The notes: generated by a model not told the origin, from the sequence alone. 6,404 nt of DNA from Acidimicrobiales bacterium (GCA_013044465.1 JABEUL010000015.1:1-6404); one strand, 5' to 3'. Positions 1 to 6,404 are shown, numbered from the stretch's first letter. Numbers and translations: made by a program.

Positions 1-1404
1 CACTAAGGGTCGACTTTGCCTTGCACCTATAGACGCATCCTTAGATTCTATTAAAGAAATCGGAATTTGAGTTCCATCTTCACTTGTGGCAAACAAGCGT
101 GTGGAGACAAATTTGTCAGTATTGATGTTTTTGACAGGCCTTTCGAAACGTAGCTCTGGAGGCTTAGAGCCATCGAGTTTCTCGTCGAAAATTGCCTCCG
201 GCCTATTTAAAGTTTCTACCCGATAGCGAATAAAATCTAGACCAATATCGGCATTTCCAGTCGGTGAAACTACTCCAACACTCTGATTCGATTCAATTAC
301 TCGTTCTTTCTTGGAATTCACATCAATCACGAGAAGCCTTTTAGTAGCGTCTTTTCTTTGTGACAGAACAACATAGTCCCTGAAAACTTCAAAGTCCTCG
401 GTCCGGATAGAAGGGTCGTATTCAGTTAGGTCTACCCAGTTTTCTAGAGAAGGTTGGTCGCATGGGGCGAGGCAGAGCTTGAAATTAAGTGCGTTGTGGT
501 TGGTTAACACTAAAAAATAACTGATGTCGCCAATTGCAATGTGGTCAATGTGGTACTCGAAATCCTCATGGCGCTTTTCTATCAGAGTCCAGGCAGAAGC
601 TGGTTCTCCTGATTTTAAAACTCTTATTTCGCTTGATATTTTGGAGTTAAGTTCTAGAAGCAGCCATGTGTCATCTTTGGTAGTTGAAATTGATAGGAAA
701 AAGGCCTCATCGTCCTCTCTGTAGATGAGCTGATCTTGAGAGACCTCTGCGCCAATTTCGTGTCTCCAGAGTTCAAATGGACGCATTGCTGCATCTAGCT
801 TGGTATAGAAAATGTATTTACAATCTTTTGACCAAGCCATTGAAGTAGAGACTTCTTCAATCTCATCGCTTAAATAAGTGTTAGCCCCAATACTCTTGAT
901 TTTTAACGTATAGACCTCATCCCCTTCGTAGTCAAATAAGACCGCCGCCAAGTCTTCACTTGGTGAGATTTCAATTCCACCTAATGAAAAGTAATCATGT
1001 CCTAGTGCTTCAACATTTTGATCAATAATGACCTCTTCGTCATTTGCAGGCGGTGCCATCGGGTCGGTCAAATCTAGTGCACCAGGGGAATCCTTTTTTC
1101 TCCTGGTATGGATTGGATAAGACATTCCCTCTCTCATCAAAGTCGAGTAGGAATACGATCCCTTTAGGACCGGAAGGCTCCTTTCGTCTTGCACAATCCT
1201 TTCCAGAATTTCACTGTAAATAGTGTCCTTTAGCCCGACCAAGTGTGAGGTCATCGAGTCAAAATACTCGTTTTCAGCCCGTAGAAGCTCTAAGACGTCA
1301 GGGTCCTCGCGGTTGTTAATCCAGTAGTAGTCGTCGATTCTGACATCTCCATGGAGTTTCAACTCATGTGGTATGCGCTTAGGTTGAGGTGGCAATGATT
1401 GCAA
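1..1404 (-). CDS. ptrB: Oligopeptidase B (protease II, S9A), C-terminal part beyond the window
   Basis: Serine peptidase of the prolyl oligopeptidase family that cleaves short peptides after Arg/Lys. The frame is open for 468 codons and runs off the left edge. Seen: KRIPHELKLHGDVRIDDYYW (residues 9-28), NNREDPDVLELLRAENEY (30-47), GMSYPIHTRRKK (93-104), YIFYTKLDAAMRPFELWRHE (about 197-216) and EDGTQIPISLI (442-452). These match, in order, the N-terminal segment, the beta-propeller and the propeller-to-hydrolase hinge of oligopeptidase B. The last visible residues, RPLV, sit just before the family's YGYGSYG region. Family members are roughly 690-720 residues, so the Ser-Asp-His triad lies outside and activity cannot be judged. 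No ATG or GTG lies between the upstream stop (1456-1458) and the conserved N-terminus. I chose TTG at 1404 because AAAGAG (1417-1412) precedes it by 7 bases; TTG at 1395 is the alternative. No signal peptide, so probably cytoplasmic. It lies 150 bp downstream of the ceramidase-like gene on the same strand. Confidence 0.93.
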   Translation of the reverse strand, partial: MQSLPPQPKRIPHELKLHGDVRIDDYYWINNREDPDVLELLRAENEYFDSMTSHLVGLKDTIYSEILERIVQDERSLPVLKGSYSYSTLMREGMSYPIHTRRKKDSPGALDLTDPMAPPANDEEVIIDQNVEALGHDYFSLGGIEISPSEDLAAVLFDYEGDEVYTLKIKSIGANTYLSDEIEEVSTSMAWSKDCKYIFYTKLDAAMRPFELWRHEIGAEVSQDQLIYREDDEAFFLSISTTKDDTWLLLELNSKISSEIRVLKSGEPASAWTLIEKRHEDFEYHIDHIAIGDISYFLVLTNHNALNFKLCLAPCDQPSLENWVDLTEYDPSIRTEDFEVFRDYVVLSQRKDATKRLLVIDVNSKKERVIESNQSVGVVSPTGNADIGLDFIRYRVETLNRPEAIFDEKLDGSKPPELRFERPVKNINTDKFVSTRLFATSEDGTQIPISLIESKDASIGARQSRPLV

Positions 1405-1411
1405 AGATATG

Positions 1412-1417
1412 CTCTTT
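1412..1417 (-). promoter_or_regulatory. Probable ribosome binding site of ptrB
   Basis: On the minus strand AAAGAG lies 7 bases before the TTG at 1404. It is only a partial Shine-Dalgarno match, but it decides between the two TTG candidates because the second (1395) would be too far away at 16 bases. Confidence 0.4.
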
Positions 1418-1554
1418 CTCTGTGGGGATCTAAATTTTACATGTAAAGCCGATAATTACTTTTCAGAGGGAACTAATTAACTGACTTTCCTGGTATTTTT
1501 TAAAAACTGGCGCTAATTTGAATGTGCAATAAGCTAACGGTTGAATTATCTGGT

Positions 1555-3594
1555 TTAATCAAAAGGATCTGACCACCACTCGCTTTGGTTTCGGTTGGCA
1601 TGAAAGTAAAATCGATGCTTGCGACCGAATTTGAATGCCGGGTCATACCATCTCACCCGGTATCTATGACTATCTGCCTCTATGCGTTGGTGAGTTATTT
1701 CTATATCCCAACCTTGGTCGTCAACTTTGTATCCATTTTTCTCGGCAAATTTCCAGTTGCCATCGGAATCTTGGGACTGAATAGAAACCATTCTCTCATT
1801 CCAGTCAAGTGAATCTGGATCTACGTCACAATAAAAAAGTTCATAGTATCCTTCAACGGTGGCCTTTGGGTCAAAAAATCGTATTGGTGAAAGAGCGACT
1901 CTCTTAGCTTGGAGGTTACCCTTTTGTCTCATAAATTCTTTGACTTTAAGGTTGAACTGGCGGCTATCTGCAGCATCTTGGAGTACTCCGTTGGGACTTG
2001 ACTTTAAATCGTTGGCCAAAGCTTCGATTGCATTAGCCAAGAACTGCTGGGTATTGGGACCATAGAGGGTATGTCCACCTTCATAGTATTGCAGTTCGTA
2101 CTCTTCTTTTGTGGCAACGTAGCCTGAATACTCGTTTGCAACTGATGAGACAATAGCTTTGTCTACCCCAAAAGAAGAAAGCTCTGACGCAGCTCTCTCG
2201 GCGATGCGCCTTCCACTCTCCACTGTTATCTCAAAAGGCAAGCCCACAATGGCATACTTGCCAATTTTCAGTATTTGCAGTGGCAGGATTCTTGGAAACG
2301 AGCTTTTGGGCAAAATGATTGGTTGGAGCCACCTTGTGCCAATTACCCACTTTGACCCCTGGGGGTCGCCCTCGCGGTGTGGTCTTGGAAATCCTGCTCG
2401 AAAGGGTGGAACTTGGTTTAATATCGGCGTGGTATTTTCCTTAGCCCCAGCTACTAATGCTGCACCCACAGCAGGTCGATCCGGAATGCTCACCCCACCG
2501 ATTGTGTGAGTTTTATCAATGTTTAACTCCCGAAAAGCTACACCAAGTGCGACGTTGTCGCTAAGACTGTTTTCAAGTGAGTTGTAAAGCTCATATGCCT
2601 CGTCCCCGACCGACTTTCCAATTCTCTTGGCTTCTTTGAATCCAGCCTGCCCAGGTACTATGGCGGGTGCAACATCGGCGTGGCTACCTTCCATTGCGCC
2701 AACTACAATTTCGTGACCTGTGTTTTTGGATACTAGATGTTTGACTTGGCCACATATGTATGCCCAGACATCTGAGTGGTAGAGGTGATCTCTCATGGAT
2801 ATACCGGTTCCATGTACAGAAAAGATGATTGCTGCACCCATGGGGCTTGTTTTGTTGTTCTTATCAATTGAATCAATTCGCAATATATGCAGCTTTGGGT
2901 TTATTGAATGGAATTTTCTCTGCGGCTCAAGTCTCTTGTCTTTTACAGTTTCATTTGAAACGTGGGGATGAAGCGACCGATTCCTAGTTAATCCCCAGAT
3001 CTCGCATGTACCAATTGCTATTTTGGCTGCTGTCCTATTTCCATATGCCTTTATGACCCCTTTTGCAATGCTGTTGGAGATAAATTGAGTCCAAAGAGGG
3101 TCAAATCCTGAGTGGTTAGATGCAAATCTGTTATAAAAATCGGATCCGAGGAACTGACCTGGTGCTGCGTGAGTGTGGGTTGCTCCGATCATAATTCCAG
3201 CTAGGGGGATATCGGTTGCTTCTTCCACGGCCTTTGCTACCAAATGCTGCACAACTGAAGATCCTCCCAATAGGTCACATTGGACAATCGCCATAGAGGT
3301 CTTTTGATGCCTTAGATAAAAGATGCGAGCTCTGATTCGGGTTCTAAAACCATTGCCGTCGTGGGCATTTGACGAATATCCGGCCTTTGGCATTCCTGGT
3401 GGTGGGGTCAGATCTACTTCGGCTACTCCACAAAGAAGGTCTTGTTCACTAGGGAGTTCTATTTTGTCGGGGTGAGTAAAGGAGAATTTGGCCCTCTTGT
3501 CCTTCCCTACAAATTCGGGAAGGAACGAGTCAGGATTGATTGCAAAGTTAGCCACCTCGATATTCTGCCAGATAGCGCCGACTGGCACCAACAA
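1555..3594 (-). CDS. Neutral/alkaline ceramidase-family protein lacking the usual nucleophilic Ser
   Basis: 679 residues, similar in length to bacterial and animal neutral ceramidases, which hydrolyse ceramide to sphingoid base and fatty acid with a zinc centre. Seen: GVAEVDLTPPPGMPKAGYSS (56-75), GATHTHAAPGQF (137-148), FSVHGTGISM (258-267), GLPFEITVESGRR (451-463), NEYSGYVATKEEY (487-499) and YEGGHTLYGPNT (504-515). Zinc ligands expected from the Pseudomonas enzyme (His, His, Glu, Tyr) correspond to H140, H261, E455 and Y489. Residues about 550-679 fit the C-terminal beta domain. The family's G-D/N-V/L-S-P-N nucleophile motif reads ADVAPA (306-311), so the Ser is Ala309 (codon GCA, 2670-2668). 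The start is TTG at 3594, or TTG 3591 or GTG 3588; an in-frame TAG lies upstream and no clear Shine-Dalgarno is present. About 52 residues precede the core without a signal peptide or membrane segment, so it is probably cytoplasmic, unlike secreted homologues. Family membership is firm; ceramidase activity is doubtful and the substrate unknown. Confidence 0.85.
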   Translation of the reverse strand: MLVPVGAIWQNIEVANFAINPDSFLPEFVGKDKRAKFSFTHPDKIELPSEQDLLCGVAEVDLTPPPGMPKAGYSSNAHDGNGFRTRIRARIFYLRHQKTSMAIVQCDLLGGSSVVQHLVAKAVEEATDIPLAGIMIGATHTHAAPGQFLGSDFYNRFASNHSGFDPLWTQFISNSIAKGVIKAYGNRTAAKIAIGTCEIWGLTRNRSLHPHVSNETVKDKRLEPQRKFHSINPKLHILRIDSIDKNNKTSPMGAAIIFSVHGTGISMRDHLYHSDVWAYICGQVKHLVSKNTGHEIVVGAMEGSHADVAPAIVPGQAGFKEAKRIGKSVGDEAYELYNSLENSLSDNVALGVAFRELNIDKTHTIGGVSIPDRPAVGAALVAGAKENTTPILNQVPPFRAGFPRPHREGDPQGSKWVIGTRWLQPIILPKSSFPRILPLQILKIGKYAIVGLPFEITVESGRRIAERAASELSSFGVDKAIVSSVANEYSGYVATKEEYELQYYEGGHTLYGPNTQQFLANAIEALANDLKSSPNGVLQDAADSRQFNLKVKEFMRQKGNLQAKRVALSPIRFFDPKATVEGYYELFYCDVDPDSLDWNERMVSIQSQDSDGNWKFAEKNGYKVDDQGWDIEITHQRIEADSHRYRVRWYDPAFKFGRKHRFYFHANRNQSEWWSDPFD

Positions 3595-3635
3595 GTCTTG
3601 GTCTAGAATAATTAGAGCAGGAAAATCCTATATAT

Positions 3636-3657
3636 CTGTTTAAGCTGGTCTGAACAG
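3636..3657. repeat. Imperfect inverted repeat in the divergent ceramidase/hemA intergenic region
   Basis: Arms CTGTTTA (3636-3642) and TGAACAG (3651-3657) are complementary at six of seven positions, and the seventh is a T/G pair, around an 8-base spacer. The repeat sits 12 bases upstream of the hemA Shine-Dalgarno site and within the 92-bp gap that must hold the start signals of both divergent genes. It could be an operator or a small hairpin in the hemA leader, but a dyad this short can arise by chance. The AT-rich TATATATC just to its left (3629-3636) is a possible -10 element for hemA, without a recognisable -35. Confidence 0.3.
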
Positions 3658-3669
3658 GTTGCTTTATCC

Positions 3670-3675
3670 AGGAGG
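3670..3675 (+). promoter_or_regulatory. Strong Shine-Dalgarno site of hemA
   Basis: AGGAGG, followed by TTT, lies 11 bases before the GTG at 3687. The sequence is consensus and the spacing slightly long. It supports the GTG start, which also gives the family-typical N-terminus (hydrophobic strand ending VVVG). Confidence 0.75.
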
Positions 3676-3686
3676 TTTAACAAGGC

Positions 3687-4949
3687 GTGTCGATCGTTGT
3701 AGTGGGAGCAAAGTCCCAATCAATGCTTGAAGAACATGCCGAGAAGCTAGCAATCGCTGTTAGCGACCTTCCGAAAGTTCTAAGGGAAGTGTCTCAGAGG
3801 GGAGACGTTGAAGAAGTTGTCGTGCTCTCAACTTGTCTTCGAACTGAAATTTATGCCGTAGTGGATAGGTTCCACCCAGGCGTCACCCAGTTGCAGGAGT
3901 GGTTAGGACACTACAGTGGGCTGCCTAGTGAAAAGTTGGCTGATGAGTTAGTTGTAGCTTACGATGACGCAGCAGTTGCTCACCTCTTTGAAGTTGCCTC
4001 TGGTATTGATTCAGCGGTTCTTGGGGAAGGTGAAGTTCTTGGGCAAGTCAAAAGAGCGTTTCAAGCCGCACAAAAAGAAGGTGTTTTAGGGCCAGTACTC
4101 CGGCAATTATTTAAACATGCAATAGAGGCCGGGAAGAAGGCCAGAAGTGAAACTTCGATTGCCAGCGGAATTACTTCCATGGCACATGCCGCAGTTGAAT
4201 TAGCAAAGGTCCAATCCAACGGCTCACTTAAGGGAAAAAGTGTATTAGTTGTCGGTGCTGGCGAGATGGGCACTGGTTTGGCAGAGGCATTATCTAAGAG
4301 GGCCTCGGTTGAAGAAGTTTTGATTGCAAATCGCACTAAAGCCAAAGCAGTGCAATTAGCAAACAATATAGGGGCAAAACCGCTTCCAATGGCTGAAATT
4401 CCAAAAGCTCTGGAAAGCGTCGATGTAGTTTTTCTATCCACAGTTTCGCCAAAGCCGCTCTTGACTGCAGATAGCCTTAGAGAAGCGACATCAAAGAGAT
4501 CATCGCCTCTAGTAATTGTGGATACCTCAATTCCGCACAATGTTGAATCTGATGCCAAACTGATTGATGGCATCGTCGTGCTGGATCTAAGCGATGTAAG
4601 TGATCTGGCCGAAGTGGGATTAGCTCATAGATCAGGTGAGATTGCCTCAGTCAGAAAACTTTTAGGTAAAGAGCTATTAAGGTATCAAGAGTCGGTTGCA
4701 CATCGTGGTGCTGCACCTGTAATTTCTGCGCTCAGGCAACGTGGGGAAGATATAAGGCAAGGGGTATTAAGCAATTTTGAAAGCGAGCTTTCTCAACTTG
4801 ATAAAAAGCAAAGAGAGGTTGTAGAGGCTATGACTAAACGACTTATTGCAACCTACCTACATGAACCTACTGTCCGCCTAAAAGATGCATCCGGTTCTGC
4901 CAAGGGTGAGAGATTGACCGAAGCGATCAGACATTTATTTGATATCTAG
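3687..4949 (+). CDS. hemA: Glutamyl-tRNA reductase
   Basis: NADPH-dependent enzyme converting glutamyl-tRNA(Glu) to glutamate-1-semialdehyde, the first committed step of C5-route tetrapyrrole synthesis. 420 residues, normal length. N-terminal catalytic domain 1 to about 160: STCLRTEIYA (48-57) contains the thioester-forming Cys50 and conserved Arg52, and GIDSAVLGEGEVLGQVK (106-122) and GKKARSET (149-156) are family signatures. NADPH domain: VLVVGAGEMG (186-195) with IANRT (213-217), then VFLSTVSPKPLLT (248-260) and VDTSIPHNV (278-286). A helical dimerisation domain fills about 310-420. Oddities: the usual STCNR reads STCLR (Asn to Leu), the N-terminal G-L-S/N-H-R/K-T-A-P segment reads GAKSQSML, and the usual D-x-A-V-P-R near 279 reads DTSIPH. 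The Cys, Arg and nucleotide-binding glycines remain, so it is probably active. The start is GTG behind a consensus ribosome binding site. First gene of a likely operon with hemC and cobA. In many bacteria GluTR is controlled by heme-dependent proteolysis; that cannot be judged here. Confidence 0.95.
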   Translation: MSIVVVGAKSQSMLEEHAEKLAIAVSDLPKVLREVSQRGDVEEVVVLSTCLRTEIYAVVDRFHPGVTQLQEWLGHYSGLPSEKLADELVVAYDDAAVAHLFEVASGIDSAVLGEGEVLGQVKRAFQAAQKEGVLGPVLRQLFKHAIEAGKKARSETSIASGITSMAHAAVELAKVQSNGSLKGKSVLVVGAGEMGTGLAEALSKRASVEEVLIANRTKAKAVQLANNIGAKPLPMAEIPKALESVDVVFLSTVSPKPLLTADSLREATSKRSSPLVIVDTSIPHNVESDAKLIDGIVVLDLSDVSDLAEVGLAHRSGEIASVRKLLGKELLRYQESVAHRGAAPVISALRQRGEDIRQGVLSNFESELSQLDKKQREVVEAMTKRLIATYLHEPTVRLKDASGSAKGERLTEAIRHLFDI

Positions 4950-5893
4950 TGCGACCTTCATTTAACCGTTCAAATATAAAGATTGCCACGAGAAAAAGCC
5001 CCTTAGCTATGTGGCAGGCAACTTTTGTCAAAGATCAAATTGAAAATGCTTTTCCAGGTTCGGCTTGCAGTTTCGTGCCAGTTGAAACAATTGGGGATAA
5101 AAAAGGAGAAACTTCTTTAGCTGAGATCAGAGGAATTGGTGTATTTGCAACTGAAGTAAGGCAGGCAGTGGCAGAAGGTTTGGCAGACATAGCGGTGCAC
5201 AGCGCTAAAGATATTCCCGCAGATTCCTACCCAGGACTAGAAATCGCTTGTGTTCCAAAACGAGGTGACCCAAGAGACGTTCTAGTGGGTTCGAAGCTAG
5301 CAGACCTTAATTTAAATGCAACTGTGGCCACTGGCTCGCAGAGAAGAAAATCTCAGCTCAAAAAGTTGCGGCCAGATTTAAACTTTGTTGATCTCAGAGG
5401 TAATATCTCTACACGTCTTGCAAAGATCCCGGAAAATGGAGCTATATTAATGGCATACGTTGCTCTTTTGAGGCTTAACCTATTGGAAGATAACATAGTT
5501 GACTTACTTCCGATCGACATTTTTACTCCCCAGGTCGGGCAAGGTGCACTAGCCTGTGAGTGCGTGAGCATCAATGGAGAGTTACAGGAGTTGTTACACC
5601 AAATTGACGATGAAGTTTCACATGCAGAAGTTGCGGCTGAGCGTAGCTTTTTGTCTGCAATGGGTGGAGGATGCACATCGGCAATCGGAGCCTACTGCGG
5701 AGAGGTTGATGGGTACGTGCAATCTTGTGAGGGGAGCAGATTTAATATGCAAGCGATGCTTGCCAATGAAGACGGTTCATTACTAGTTCGGGAAAGTTTT
5801 GCCTCTGAATCAAATGAATCACCAGAGATTTTTGGTATTAGAGTGGCAACGACTATGAAACTGGCTGCTGAAGAGATTGGTCTTAGCTGGTGA
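4949..5893 (+). CDS. hemC: Porphobilinogen deaminase (hydroxymethylbilane synthase)
   Basis: Cytosolic enzyme condensing four porphobilinogens into hydroxymethylbilane on a covalently attached dipyrromethane cofactor. 314 residues, normal length. Seen: IKIATRKSPLAMWQA (10-24), VETIGDKKGE (45-54), GIGVFATEVRQAV (62-74), AVHSAKDIP (82-90) with catalytic Asp88, TGSQRRKSQL (128-137) and DLRGNISTRL (148-157) with the substrate-carboxylate arginines, FTPQVGQGALACE (192-204), and GGGCTSAIGAY (239-249) with cofactor-binding Cys242. The start GTG shares its G with the hemA stop TAG (4947-4949). There is no Shine-Dalgarno upstream and no other start before the conserved N-terminus, so translation probably depends on termination-reinitiation from hemA. 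Oddities: the family's A-G-L-x-R-L/M-G stretch reads VALLRLN (171-177), losing both glycines, and the usual Pro after the cofactor Cys is Ala245. Both changes may be lineage-specific. All catalytic residues I can place are present. Confidence 0.96.
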   Translation: MRPSFNRSNIKIATRKSPLAMWQATFVKDQIENAFPGSACSFVPVETIGDKKGETSLAEIRGIGVFATEVRQAVAEGLADIAVHSAKDIPADSYPGLEIACVPKRGDPRDVLVGSKLADLNLNATVATGSQRRKSQLKKLRPDLNFVDLRGNISTRLAKIPENGAILMAYVALLRLNLLEDNIVDLLPIDIFTPQVGQGALACECVSINGELQELLHQIDDEVSHAEVAAERSFLSAMGGGCTSAIGAYCGEVDGYVQSCEGSRFNMQAMLANEDGSLLVRESFASESNESPEIFGIRVATTMKLAAEEIGLSW

Positions 5894-5900
5894 GGTTTAC

Positions 5901-5969
5901 ATGCTGTTAAAGTTAGAAAACATCTTTTCAAAGAGTATATTCAAATGGCTGATTCAAGTACACAGATGA
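5901..5969 (+). CDS. Possible 22-codon ORF between hemC and cobA
   Basis: ATG at 5901 is preceded by GAGG (5892-5895) at a 5-base spacing, and GAGG overlaps the hemC stop codon. The peptide begins MLLKLENIF, has no recognised family, and ends at TGA 5967-5969, 22 bases beyond the probable cobA start and in a different frame. It could be a translated leader that couples hemC to cobA translation, or a chance frame. An ORF this short carries little statistical weight. Confidence 0.2.
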   Translation: MLLKLENIFSKSIFKWLIQVHR

Positions 5970-6404
5970 TTAGAAGCTTCCCCGTATATCTGGTAGGTGC
6001 TGGACCTGGAGATCCTGATTTATTGACTCTTAAGGCCAGGAAAGTATTGGAGATTGCAGATGTCATCATCTACGATCGCTTGGTCCATCCTGACTTACTG
6101 TTATTTGCTAAGCCAGGCGTTCAACTAATTGATGTGGGCAAACGCCCCGGCTTCCCCTTTGAACAGGAAAAGATTAACGAACTCCTAGTTACCCATGCCT
6201 TAGGTGGTCAAGTAGTTGCCAGATTAAAAGGTGGCGATCCTTATGTCTATGGGCGTGGAGGCGAAGAGGCCCAAGCACTTATGGAGGCAAATATTGCTTT
6301 TGAAGTAATCCCAGGCATAACGGCCGCAACTGCTGGACCAATGTCAGCTGGTGTTTCTGTGACGCACCGCGGGCTAAGTTCCTCCTTCACGGTAGTAACT
6401 GGAC
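5945..6404 (+). CDS. cobA: Uroporphyrinogen-III C-methyltransferase, N-terminal 153 residues (3' end outside window)
   Basis: SAM-dependent methylase that adds methyl groups at C2 and C7 of uroporphyrinogen III to give precorrin-2, the entry to siroheme and cobalamin. Seen: VYLVGAGPGDPDLLTLKA (14-31), IIYDRLVHPDLL (41-52), RLKGGDPYVYGRGGEEA (93-109), VIPGITAATA (121-130) and SVTHRGLSSSFTVVTG (138-153). These are the SUMT signatures and SAM-binding loops in canonical order, with no frameshift. The start is ATG at 5945, with a modest AAGAG (5931-5935) 9 bases upstream. ATG 5966 would still include the domain but has no ribosome binding site. The frame is open back to the hemC stop without another start. 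It lies 51 bp after hemC on the same strand, so a shared transcript is likely. In actinobacteria this domain is often fused to uroporphyrinogen-III synthase (HemD); that part, if present, lies beyond the right edge. Siroheme-type methylases such as CysG's C-terminal domain share these motifs; the hem context favours cobA or cobA/hemD. Confidence 0.93.
   Translation, partial: MADSSTQMIRSFPVYLVGAGPGDPDLLTLKARKVLEIADVIIYDRLVHPDLLLFAKPGVQLIDVGKRPGFPFEQEKINELLVTHALGGQVVARLKGGDPYVYGRGGEEAQALMEANIAFEVIPGITAATAGPMSAGVSVTHRGLSSSFTVVTG

Noticed and set aside
524..724. 66-codon plus-strand frame opposite ptrB
   Set aside because: Ser-rich, low-information translation lying within the continuous oligopeptidase B frame on the other strand.
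1490..1511. CCTGG...AAAACTGG as a possible rho-independent terminator between the ceramidase-like gene and ptrB
   Set aside because: The arms pair poorly and the core is mostly A/T without a GC-rich stem. No convincing terminator was found in 1405-1554.
1500..1529. TTGCAC (minus strand, 1529-1524) as a -35 box for ptrB
   Set aside because: The hexamers 17 or 18 bases downstream match the -10 consensus at only two or three positions.
2159..2509. 116-codon plus-strand frame opposite the ceramidase-like gene
   Set aside because: It is antisense to a well-supported family protein, with no ribosome binding site or recognisable motif.
4061..4573. 170-codon open frame on the minus strand inside hemA
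   Set aside because: It lies wholly antisense to a strongly conserved glutamyl-tRNA reductase and its translation shows no recognisable domain, so it is a shadow frame.
5353..5676. 107-codon minus-strand frame inside hemC
   Set aside because: Antisense to conserved porphobilinogen deaminase motifs, with no independent support.
5901..5969. ATG 5901 as the true cobA start followed by a frameshift
   Set aside because: The frame from ATG 5945 already gives the complete SUMT N-terminus, so no frameshift is needed.
1..6404. CRISPR arrays, tRNA or rRNA genes, insertion sequences, prophage genes
   Set aside because: No regularly spaced repeats, structural RNA signatures, transposase-like frames or terminal inverted repeats were seen on either strand.

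Overview
The window is an ordinary bacterial chromosomal segment. It holds two genes on the minus strand and, diverging from them, three tetrapyrrole-biosynthesis genes on the plus strand. The order hemA-hemC-cobA, with tightly packed genes, a glutamyl-tRNA (C5) route to 5-aminolevulinate and many GTG/TTG starts, recalls Actinobacteria. There cobA is often fused to hemD and followed by hemB. Base composition looks moderate rather than GC-rich, so a lower-GC aquatic or marine actinobacterial lineage is a reasonable guess. That is inference; no rRNA or other taxonomic marker is present.

Layout: positions 1-1404 (minus) carry the N-terminal two thirds of an oligopeptidase B (S9A serine peptidase), with the catalytic domain lying beyond the left edge. 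After a 150-bp gap, 1555-3594 (minus) encodes a complete neutral/alkaline ceramidase-family protein. It keeps the zinc-binding residues but has Ala where the family's nucleophilic Ser is expected, and it shows no signal peptide. A 92-bp divergent intergenic region follows, containing a small inverted repeat and a strong Shine-Dalgarno site. The plus strand then carries hemA (3687-4949), hemC (overlapping hemA by one base, 4949-5893) and the first 153 codons of a uroporphyrinogen-III C-methyltransferase (5945 to the right edge).

How the genes work together: HemA reduces glutamyl-tRNA to glutamate-1-semialdehyde, the committed step of tetrapyrrole synthesis. HemC polymerises four porphobilinogens to hydroxymethylbilane. 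The third gene methylates uroporphyrinogen III to precorrin-2, opening the siroheme/cobalamin branch. HemL, HemB and HemD are not visible, although HemD could be the unseen C-terminal half of the third gene. The two minus-strand genes are hydrolases with no evident link to tetrapyrroles.

I do not see a novel multi-gene system here. The points most worth a second look are the nucleophile-less ceramidase homologue, the divergent glutamyl-tRNA reductase signatures, and a 22-codon open frame between hemC and cobA with a better ribosome binding site than cobA itself.
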